64,000 bases of DNA from Tomocerus qinae (taxonomy: Eukaryota; Arthropoda; Collembola; Entomobryomorpha; Tomoceridae), in contig CM034547.1 in NCBI GenBank assembly GCA_020055645.1, forward strand, positions 40,961,909-41,025,908, read 5' to 3'. Positions 42,776 to 54,600 of the stretch are shown here, one piece after another; the first letter of the stretch is position 1, and each line of letters starts with the position of its first letter. The notes under the pieces were generated by a model. The model did no database searches, was not told the DNA's origin, and was given only the letters and a program-made list of their open reading frames with translations. A program made the translations under genes and the position numbers.

Positions 42776-44363
42776 ATGACACAAGTTCCGGAGATTATTT
42801 TTTTCGAGAGTGCTATAAAAATGTTCAAAATGACGTCATTAATCAATTAATTAGAGTATTAAGTGTTGATTTGTTATTATATTTTTGGAATAATTCATTT
42901 GTACAAATTATGGTTTAATAAACAAACGCTAAACAAATGAAACTATAAATTCAATATTTTGGATAAATAAAAAAACATTAAAAATAATATTCGGTGATAA
43001 TGTACGGACACGTATCCAGGAAATTACCCTAAAAGGAACATGAAAATATATTGGCAAAAAAATATTTTGCGAAAAAGGTTTCGCTTTTTAATCTTTTTGA
43101 AAAGAAAACTTCCTTTTCTGGGAATTTAGGGGGCTTGCTCCCTCTAGATGCATGCCTGATACACCCCTTATGACGTAGCCATGGAAACATTCAATTCACC
43201 TTGATACCAATTTGGGTGCCAATATTATGTGACCCCCCCAAACTGATAAATGACCATCAGAGACAAAACAAAACGACGAATTAATTCGCATCCCTGTAAT
43301 ATTTATTTTCTTCACCCAAACATTTTCCAATTCTATTTATTTCAATTTCTAAAAAACGCATTATTACAGACCTTTTTTCTTCAATTTTCTTCGTGACCTC
43401 TATTCTAAGTTTGTAAGGTTTACTTATTCAAATAACTAATTTTAAAAAAATCTGGGAAAATTGAAAATATCCGGGGAGAATGTCAGAGAAATTGAAAACG
43501 ATTTAATTAACAATGCGCCGATGACGTCATTGTCAAACCACTTTCATTTTCCACAAAGAACTTGAGATGTTTGAGAGTCAAGGAACATGAAAACTTTTAG
43601 CCCCATCCAATTAATGGAAATCCAGGAAATGAAATGCAAATGACAAAATATGAAAAAGCACAAAATGTTCAAGTAAGTAGCAGGTCAAGCAAAGTCATAA
43701 AGTATTTAATTGAAATTGAGTATAAAGATTAATTAATTAGATATTTATTTGGTTTTGTGGTTGTTGGGCATAAAAAAGTACGAAGAAAGAAGAAGAAGAA
43801 AGGAAACAACGGGAGAAGGTGGCAGAGTAGCCTAATAATAGCAATCGGATTAGCCGATTCCATCAAACAAGCAATTCACCTCCATCCATTCCTCGCTCTA
43901 CATTTCTCCTAACATAAATATTTTTTTAACTTTATTGCCCTTTTGGCATTTTTACAAACATGCAAAACGAAGCAGCTAAAAAAATGAAAAAATAAAATAG
44001 TAAAAATAAAAAGAATGTTGCAATGTTGGTGGATGGGTTTGTGAAAATGACCCCAGTGTGAATAAATAAATGGTCAATAAATAAATCAAGTAGGTAGGGA
44101 TATTGAGGGGTTTGTAGTCCGGGCAACAAAGTATATTTAGCCCAGACCGTGGGAGATGTGAGAGGGGAGGAGGAGAGGAGGAGGAGGAGGAGACGACAAA
44201 GGAAAGAAAAGAAGATTGAATTTAGTTTAGTTTCTTCCGCGTCTGTTGAGTCAGACGTTCACTTTGTTCCTTCCTTCCGTCGTCGGTCGTCGTAGCAGAA
44301 AATCGGACAGTGCGTGAGAGTGATTATAGAAGTACGTAGTGGCAGACTGGACCAACGACAACC
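42776..44363. other. Intergenic and 5' leader of the thioredoxin-repeat gene
   Basis: No gene is seen. A LINE-tail-like G-rich patch lies near 43130-43160. The last 120 bases are G+C-richer and probably 5' UTR; purine repeats at 44158-44200. Confidence 0.45.
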
Positions 44364-47300
44364 ATGAGGATCCTCTGGTTGCTCTTACTGCTGAGTGCGT
44401 ACTCCTGTGACTGCAAACGAGAAGACGTCATCGAAGATGTCAACGCCAAGGACCTCGCACGACTTCTCGAAGAAAAGGACTACGTCGCCGTCTTTTGGTG
44501 TAATCATTATTATTATTATTATTATTAACCTTTACCATTTACCATTTAATTGTATTTATTGTCGTCCATCGGCCACCGAGGATTGCAAATATTTGCAAAT
44601 CTGCACTAATCTAAATTTAGCAGGAGGCAGACTAACCCAATTGACTCTCACTCTGCTCAGACCCAGCCACACAAAAAACGTCCGGAAATAGAACGGAGCT
44701 CAAACCTCTATCTAACTAACTGCTTCCTCCATCCATCCCATCCTCCTTTCTTATTCTCGTGTGACCTTGACTCCTTTTAAAACAGGGTTCACTCTATTCC
44801 CAATTTATCCCAAATTATATTAATTCTATACAATTATTATTATTCCCTCAACAATTAATTATTCCCCCCGACAGAGAAATAACTCTGATTGAGTGTGAGA
44901 GACGAAGCGACCTTGAATGTGCATTTCTTATTACATCATCCGCTCCTCTATCTTTTTCGGTCCCAGGGAATCTAATTAAATCTCACCGTTTAATTTAATT
45001 AACCAAATACTTTGGCACGCTTTTCTTTTCCGTCACCCAAACAACCGAAACCCTGTCAACCCTATTAAATACCAAGGTGATTATTCATGGCGACGGTGAC
45101 CATACCACCGGCGACATAATCAAAAAAACTATGGGAAAGTCCCCTTGGTGTGTTAACCCTACAGTCCATGACTGCTATTTTAGTTAACCCTATAGCCCGT
45201 GACATGTCTTTTAGTTAACCCTATATAGCCCGTGATGTCATGTCTTTTAGTTAACCCGTGAAATGTGTTGATGGTATTTTGAGTGTTGAATTTGTAGACA
45301 CCAAGAACTGCAAGACTTGTGAGACGGTGTTGGCGGAACTGGAGAAGATCGACGACGAGGCGGATGGATTCGGACTGGATTTTATCAAGATAAACGACAA
45401 GCGGATGGCCAAGAACCACGGGATCGAGTCCTTCCCGTCCCTGACTTACTTCCGCAACAAGGAGCCCGTCACGTTCACTGGAGACCTGGAGAACGAAGAC
45501 GCCGTCCTGGACTTTCTCACCAGTCTGGACTCGATGGACAACCCCGACAGAATTGAAGAGGTGAACGCCAAGATCCTGGACAAGATCGTCAAGGAAACCA
45601 ACTACGTCGCCGTCCTATTCTGTAATCAAAGATAACTTGTACAAATATATGATATATATATTATATAATTATATAATGTTGGATAGGACTATGTAGAGGT
45701 AAATCGTTGTTGGTGGTAAATGGCTAATTTTTGTACAGGTCGGTCAATTGCGGCTTGCCGGGAGAAAAGTAGGTCCACTCCACACAATTACAATTACACA
45801 ATCCGAATGCTGAACTTTCGGCTCTCCCCACCCACCCCACCCCTCACCCCCTTAAAAGACAAGACAAGTCGTGAGAGTGTAATATTATTTGGGCGGGTTG
45901 TTCTGACTTGACACGCACATACCAACATACTGCCAACCACACCCTAACAATTATACCACCATTTTATCCCATTTCCCACTTTTTATTAAAAATACCATTT
46001 CCCACTACTTAAATAATTGTGGTACATTAATTGTTGGGTGCGGATGGCGCTACTTATTGCGAGTATTCTGTAGATCGAATTATGTTTGTAGCACTTTTGA
46101 TAGTCGCCATAGAGATATTATTTATTTATTTATTCATTTATTAGAATTTGTTTTCTTTGAGTGGCGTGACTGGCGTGGAGTGTGAATTTATAATAATAAT
46201 GGGATCATGATGACTGACATTAGACACGCCCGACTGTCGGAAGTGCGAGAAGGCCCTTCGGGAGTTGGAGAACATTGATGACGAGGCCGATGAGTTGGGC
46301 ATCGCCTTCGTCAAGATCAACGACGAAGAGTTGGCTGACGAATACTCACTCAGCCAACTCCCCGCCCTCGTCTACTACCGAAACCAAATACCAATCGTCT
46401 TTGACGGAGACTTGTCCAAGGAGGAAGAAGTCCTCCACTGGATCGTCTCCAACAAATCCACCGGAGACGAAGATGACAACGACGAGATTGAGGCCGTCTC
46501 CGCCAAGGCTCTCTGGACACTCGTCGACTCTGTCGACCATCTTACCGTCCTTTTCTGTACTATTATTTTTTATACCCAGGGGGGCAATTTACAATTTCAT
46601 TCTTTTTAGACTCAGGGTCCGAATTTACAATTATTTTGTTAAATCGTAGACGACAATTCCGCGCTGAGCAACAATGCCCTTAAAGAACTGGAGAACATTG
46701 ACGACGACTGTTCCCGACATGACATCCAATTTGTCAAGACGGAGGACAGGAAGGCGGCCAAAGACTTCGGAATCGACGAAATTCCCGCCCTCGTCTATTT
46801 CGAAAACAAAATTCCAAACCTCTACGACGGTATTCAATATTATTCAAGCGTTTAATTAATTACTTAATTCATATTAATTAATCATTTTAGGCGATCTCCG
46901 GGACGAGCACGACGTGCTCAAGTGGCTCCTGCACCAAAAGGACAGCGACGAAATTGAAGATGTCACCAGCGAGATGCTGGACAGACTCATCCGCGAATCT
47001 AAATCTCTCGCCGTCCTCTTCTGTAATTCTTGAAATTCTTAAATTTAAATCATTTTAAGCATAAACTTTAAAAAAGTTAATTTTAATTTTTAATGATATT
47101 TAAAATTTAATTTTGTAGACGAAGATGACGGTACAGAGTCGAATACTGCTTTGGCTGAACTGGAAAACATTGACGACGAATGTGACGCCAAGGGAATAAT
47201 TTTCGTCAAGATTGACGACATGAAGGAGGCTGCCCACTACGGAATTGACGAAACACCTAGGCAACATTTTAACTCTATTTTAACTTTATATTTCTAAATT

Positions 47301-48591
47301 AAATAAATATTCATGGAAAATGATTTTACAGCCTGGTATATTTCGAAAACTCGATTCCTTCTGTCTTCGAGGGCGACTTGAGCAAGGAGGACGACGTTCT
47401 GCAGTGGCTGACGGACCAACTCGTCAAAGACGAGATCGAAGAAGTCACCGATGAAATGCTCAACATGCTCATCAACAAAAACCAACAACTCGCCGTCGTC
47501 TTCTGTAAGCAAATTCTCAATTTATTCCCTTAAACCGAATTCAAAAAATATCTTGAAAACTTTTTAAGCCACAAATAAAATTTTAAAAAATCCATCATAA
47601 AAATTATAAAAATATTTTAAAAAGAACATGTTTAGTAAAATTTAAAATTACAGTAATTTAATGGAGTCATTAAAATTTAAAAGCATAAATAATTTTCACA
47701 AAGTCCTGTCAGGTCAGTAACAAAATATTAAAAAAGCAAGAGTAACGAAATTATTAAGAACTTATAACAAGAAATAATTCCCAAAATATATTTTTCGATA
47801 AATTACGTAAAATTGTAGCGAATAATAAATGTTTAAGATAAGTTTATGTATTAATGTATTAATATTTGGTTGTCTGGGATACTATAATAATAATATTAGA
47901 TAATAGTGTAAATATAATTTATTTGTAACAGCGGAGCACGACGATGTGGCCGTGCTGTTTTGTAAGATTCTTTTTCGCTTCTTTTCATTTCTCTAACACT
48001 TTTTGCCCTTTTCGTTGAAAAATACGTTTTTTCCGATTTTTGTCGTCGACTCTGTCGATGGAATTTTTGGACTAACACTAACCCTTAACTTGTCCTTATT
48101 TTGTACAGTAGAGATGTTTCGTTGACACTTTCTGCATATTTGAATTGGTCAACGAAGGGTCTCGGAGATGGTAGGGAGGAGTCTAATTGGATTGGTTGGT
48201 AACAGACGACAAGGAGAGTCGCAAGAGCGAGAAGATCATCGAAGAGTTGGAGTCCATTGACGACGAGTGCGACAAGTACGGAATCATCTTTGTCAAGATC
48301 TCGGACGAGACCAAGGTCCGCGAGTTGGGCATCGGACTCCCGAGTCTCGTCTACTTCGAGAACCGAATCCCCCATCTCTACGAAGGAGACCTCACCGACG
48401 AAGACGCCACCCTCAACTGGCTCGTCCACCAGCTCAAGTCTGACGAGATCGAAGAAGTCACCGACGAAATGCTCGACCAACTCATCGACAGACATCCATA
48501 CGTCGCCGCCCTCTTCTGTAAGTAAATGATATAATATTATAATAACGACATTGGGGGTATTCACTCCCAATCACTTAATTACTTACTCACT

Positions 48592-48624
<33 letters not shown>

Positions 48625-51600
48625 AGGTGCTGCGAATAGTTGTTTCGTATCTGTAATCTAACGTAGTTTGCATCTTTTGGGATTAACCCCGATTAGAGTT
48701 ATGCTTTCAATTACATTTGGCAGCCAAGGAATAGCGGAAAATAGCTATCCGCAGCGCCCCTATTATTTAGTATGTGTTAGTAGGGGTATTCATTCATATT
48801 AGTATATTCATGTAGTGTGACGTCATTGGTGTTGTGTGTTTGTGTTTAGATGACCTCGAGGCGCTCTCCAGTAACTATTTTTGGGTTCACATAGCAACGC
48901 AAATATTCGTCCGCCTTTGGCCTAAGCATTTCTTTTTCTTTTCTTTGTGCACTAAACTTGTTTGATTGAGAAATAATCTAATCGAACGATTATATTTGCC
49001 TGTTGCTGCGTGAATCTCCATTTTATACTGGAGACCTTTTCTATGTCTTTCATTTATTATTTATTTGTGCTAATTCATTTTCTGTGGGTAGACGACAAGG
49101 ACGACAAGACAGATGTCCGCATCCTCCTCGAACTAGAAAACATTGACGACGAGTGCGACGCCCAGGGCATCGTCTTTGTCAAGATCGACGACGACAGCGA
49201 GGCCAAGGAGTACGGATTCGAAGATCTCCCTGTACTCGTCTACTTTGAGAACAAAGTGCCCTCTCTCTTCGAAGGAGACCTGTCCAACGAAGAGGAAGTC
49301 CTCAAGTGGCTCGTCGAACAACGGGACACCGACACCATCGAAGAAGTCACCGACGAAATGCTACAAAAACTCATCGGCACCCACCAATATGTTGCCGTAT
49401 ACTTCAGTAAGTCAATATATCTCCTCAAAATTATTAAAGGCTGCAAATTAACTCGTACAGCACACACATGACTTTTGTATGGCAGATTTTTTAACAAATA
49501 TTGTGAATTACTTTATGAATGTATATAGCAAGATTGGCAAACATTGAATAATAATAGTAATAATTAACCGTAGGTAACAACTGTAGAACCTAAAACAAGC
49601 ACAGTTTAAAAAAATTTAACTTACCATATAAATTCAATCGTGCCATACACGTTCATATACCGCCATACAAAGTCACACTAATCTAAAAAAGTTACACATT
49701 CAGTCTTGCCATACACATTCATAAACCGCCATACAAAGTCACACTAATCTAAAAAAGTTACACATTCAGTCTTGCCATACACATTCATAAACCGCAATAC
49801 AAAGTCACACTATATAAACTTAACTTACCATACACATTCAGTCTTGCCATACACATTCATAAACCGCCATACAAAGTCACACTATATAAACTTAACTTAC
49901 CATACACATTCAGTCTTGCCATACACATTCATAAACCGCCATACAAAGTCACACTATATAAACTTAACTTACCATACACATTTAGTCTTGCCATACACAT
50001 TCATAAACTATCATACAAAGTCACACTATATAAACTTAACTTACCATACACATTCAGTCTTGCCATAAACATTCAAAAACCGCCATGCAAAGTCACACTA
50101 TATAAACTTAACTTACCATACACATTAAGTCTTGCCATACACATTCAAAAACCGCCATGCAAAGTCACACTATATAAACTTAACTTACCATACACATTAA
50201 GTCTTGCCATACACATTCAAAAACCGCCATGCAAAGTCACAATATATAAACTTAACTTACCATACACATTCAGTCTTGCCATACACATTCATAAACCGCC
50301 ATACAAAGTCACACTATATAAACTTAACTTACCATACACATTCAGTCTTGCCATACATACACATTCATAAACCGTCATACCAAGTCACACTATCTAAACA
50401 AATTAACTTACCATACGCATTCAATCTTGTCATACACATTAATAAACCGCTCTTATAATTATAATAAAAATAATAATCTTAATATAATCCTAATAATCTT
50501 AATATAAAATATAATCTTATAATAATAATAAATACAAAGTCAAACTACATATTTTTAGCTATCTTATACGTAAGTCATGTGTCTGCCATACAATTTCCTA
50601 TTTCAATTTCCAATATTAATCAAAACCTTGGCCCAATTATTTATTTAGTAATATTATACTCCAGTTGATTAATACTAAGAATCATTGATAAATAACCTAA
50701 GTGACTAAGGTGACCTTAGTATTTTTCTGTGGCCTACTTCATTTTTCTGTTACAATGAACAAGTTTCTCCCACTTGACCTTGGCCCAATTAATTAAAAGT
50801 AGGCCCACTTAAATGAACCTTGTTTTAGTTAATTAAACCTTGGCCTAGATAATTGAATGGTTGGTTCAGATAATTTAACGCTAGCTCGATTGATTGAAAC
50901 CTGAGCTGAATTAATTGAAACTTTTGCGCACTTATTTAAATCTTGGCCCAATTAATTGAAACTTTTGCCCAATTATTTAAACATTGGCTCAATTAATTGA
51001 AACTTTTGCCCAATTATTTAAACATTGGCTCAATTAATTGAAACTTTTGCCCAATTATTTGAACCTTGGCCCAATTAATTGAAACTTTTGGCCAATTATT
51101 TAAGCCTTGGCCCAATTATTTGAAACTTTTGGCCCCATTATTTAAATCTTGGTCAAATTAAATTGTCCTCTCGTTAGCCGAAACCCTGAGGAAAATAATA
51201 AATAAATAATACCCTGAAAAGTGGAAAAGGTTTGTTTAAACTAAATCCTAAATTGGAAAAGGTGGTCCCTGTGAGGAGGAAGAAAAGTGTTCTTCAATTC
51301 TTGACGATTTGGAATCGCTGGACGACGACGCTGATGAGGCGGGTATTACGATGGTGACAACAGAAGAGACTTCTTTCGCATCCAAGTCTCTGGGAGTGAA
51401 GACGTTCCCAGTTCTGTTCTTGTTCCGTAACGGCGAGCCTCTTCTGTTCAAGGGCGACCTGCAGGACGAAGACGAAGTGTTGACGTGGGTGACAGACGAA
51501 CAGAGTCTCGAGTTGCCCGACAGAATTGAAGAAGTGAACCTGCGCATGCTCCAGAAACTGCTGGACAACAACGAACACGTGGTCGTCTATTTCTACCGCG

Positions 51601-54600
51601 AGTCTGACAAGAAGTCGGTCAAGATCCTCTCAGAACTCGAGAACATTGACGACGAGGCCGACGACGCCGAAATCGCCTTCGTCAAGATCTCGGACGATTC
51701 GATGCTGCGGGAGTACGAACTCGACCCGTTGCCTACCCTTGTCTACTTCCGGGCCAAATTCCCACAGATCTACCCGGGAGACCTCAGCAAGGAGGAGTCT
51801 GTCCTCGAGTGGCTCATGCGACTCAAGGAAAGTCCACGTGATGTCATTGAAGAAGTTGACCACAGAACTCTCAAGATGCTTCTCGACGAACTCGACCACG
51901 TCGCCGTCCTTTTCCGTGAGTCTAACCAAAACTCATTTAAATACTCAGGGGTGCACTTTAAAAATGAAAATTACCTATACTCAGGGGTGCACTTTAAAAA
52001 TTGAAATTAAGTATACTCAGGGGTGCATTTTAAGCATGAAAATTAAATATACTCAGGGGTGCATTTTAAAAAGGAAAATTACCTATACTCAGGGGTGCAC
52101 TTTAAAAATTGAAATTAAGTATACTCAGGGGTGCATTTTAAGCATGAAAATTAAATATACTCAGGGGTGCATTTTAATTAATGATAGCACTATGCATTTT
52201 AAAAAGGAAAATTACCTATACTCAGGGGTGCACTTTAAAAATTGAAATTAAGTATACTCAGGGGTGCACTTTAAAAATTGAAATTAAGTATACTCAGGGG
52301 TGCACTTTAAAAATTGAAATTAAGTATACTCAGGGGTGCATTTTAAGCATGAAAATTAAATATACTCAGGGGTGCATTTTAAAAAGGAAAATTACCTATA
52401 CTCAGGGGTGCACTTTAAAAATTGAAATTAAGTATACTCAGGGGTGCATTTTAAGCATGAAAATTAAATATACTCAGGGGTGCATTTTAAAAAGGAAAAT
52501 TACCTATACTCAGGGGTGCACTTTAAAAATTGAAATTAAGTATACTCAGGGGTGCATTTTAAGCATGAAAATTAAATATACTCAGGGGTGCATTTTAAAA
52601 AGGAAAATTACCTATACTCAGGGGTGCACTTTAAAAATTGAAATTAAGTATACTCAGGGGTGCATTTTAAGCATTAAAATTAAATATACTCAGGGGTGCA
52701 TTTTAAAAAGGAAAATTACCTATACTCAGGGGTGCACTTTAAAAATTGAAATTAAGTATACTCAGGGGTGCACTTTAAAAATTGAAATTAAGTATACTCA
52801 GGGGTGCACTTTAAAAATTACAATTAAGTATACTCAGGGGTGCACTTTAAAAATTAAAATTAAGTATACTCAGGGGTGCACTTTAAAAATTGAAATTAAG
52901 TATACTCAGGGGTGCACTTTAAAAATTGAAATTAAATATACTCAGAGGCAGTTAAGCATCCAGGGGTGCACTTAAAAATGAAAACGATGGAATGCATGAA
53001 TGGAAATAGAAAGGGTTGGATTTTAATGATATATTATTGTACTATGATAGACGAGGACGATTGTGGCACTCTATGTGACACTGTGTTGAAGGAGTTGGAG
53101 ACAATTGACGATGAGGCGGACGATGTGGGTATCTACTTGGTCAAGACAACAGACACGTCAGTAGCGGAAGAATTGCGGGTGCGGGAGTTCCCGACATTGG
53201 TGTACTACCAGGGCGGCGCCCCTTCCATCTACAAGGGTAACATTGACTTTTATATGTTTGTGCATCTTTTTACTTACTTTCGGATTTCGGATGGCACGGT
53301 TTTTAGCGTAGTGTAGTTCTTAAGGAATGATTTGCAGGTGACTTGCAAGACGAAGACGCCACCATCGCGTGGATCAAACGGGCCTGGTTCGTCTACAACT
53401 CCCTCAACAACGAAGGTAACCACTCCTCTGTCGAAATCTGTAGTGACAAAAACACCGCCTCACCAAACTCTGTAAAGTTGTAATAAAATGGGGCCCTGTT
53501 GGGGAATATTGAATACTTGATTGTTGGTGGCCAAGGGGATGAGTTTAGAGGTAGTGAGGTGGTGTGAATTTAGTTCTGTTTGTTTGATGTCAAAAATGGA
53601 TGATAGAGGATGAGGAAGAGTCTTGTATGATAATGAAGTTGTCAGATGACGACTCGGACGAAATGTTTGCCTCCGAAGAGAAGGAGTACCGCTGCTGCCC
53701 TGCCCACATTGACATCTGCCAAGGTAAACAACAAGTCCCCCCTCCAGAGGAAGGCCACCAACCCTCATCCGAAGACACCGACGGGTCCGAGGAGGCATCC
53801 GGCTCCGGAGACGACGACGACCACCACGAGTTGTCCGAAGAGGAGATTGACGAGTTGACGATGAAGGAGCAGCTGCGGCGGGAGGCCGTCCGAAATACCA
53901 TCCTCTCCACGGGCAAACTGTCAGGTTAATCTTTGGTGGCCTTCTTCTGTTAACAACTTCCGGTTACTTAATTCATTAACTCTTTTTTTGTCTAATCGGA
54001 ACAATAATAATATAATCCAATATTCGTTAATATTCGTTAATAATTATTCGTTAATAATTATTCGTTGTTGTTGTTGTTAATATTCGTTGCCCAAGTAGCG
54101 ATTAGACAAAGAGCCGATTGGCGGGAGGGACGGACATTTAAATGTTTTGTTGTGAATTCCAGGAAAGTCCAAGAAAATCGAAAAACAGGAAAGTTTACTG
54201 CAACGAATCGTGACGAATTTGTTCCGACTTTTCAAATAAATTGCTCAACTCTATTGATCATCTCTTGTTTTCCACTGAGCCACTCAGCCACGCCACAGCC
54301 ACCGCCAAATAAACCACAAAGAAATGCTATAAATTATAATTGATTAATAAAACCGTGCCATTTCGATTGCCTTTCGTAACTTGCTTTTGTCTTTTCTTTC
54401 TTTCTTTTACTCTCTTCTTTTCCAGGAGATCTTCTCGAGGAAGGCGAAGTCCTCCACTGGCTCGTCTACCAACGCAAATTCGAGGCACTCCCCGAACTCA
54501 CCCGCTCCGACCTCGACGACCTCATCGGAGACTCGGACTATCTCGCCGTCGTCTTTTGTCAGTAACTCATCTATTCATTCCATCTCCACATTTATTCCAT

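Noticed and set aside
52181-52975. 264-codon open frame on the plus strand
   Set aside because: It is a 36-bp tandem repeat whose unit is a multiple of three, inside intron 11 of the thioredoxin-repeat gene.
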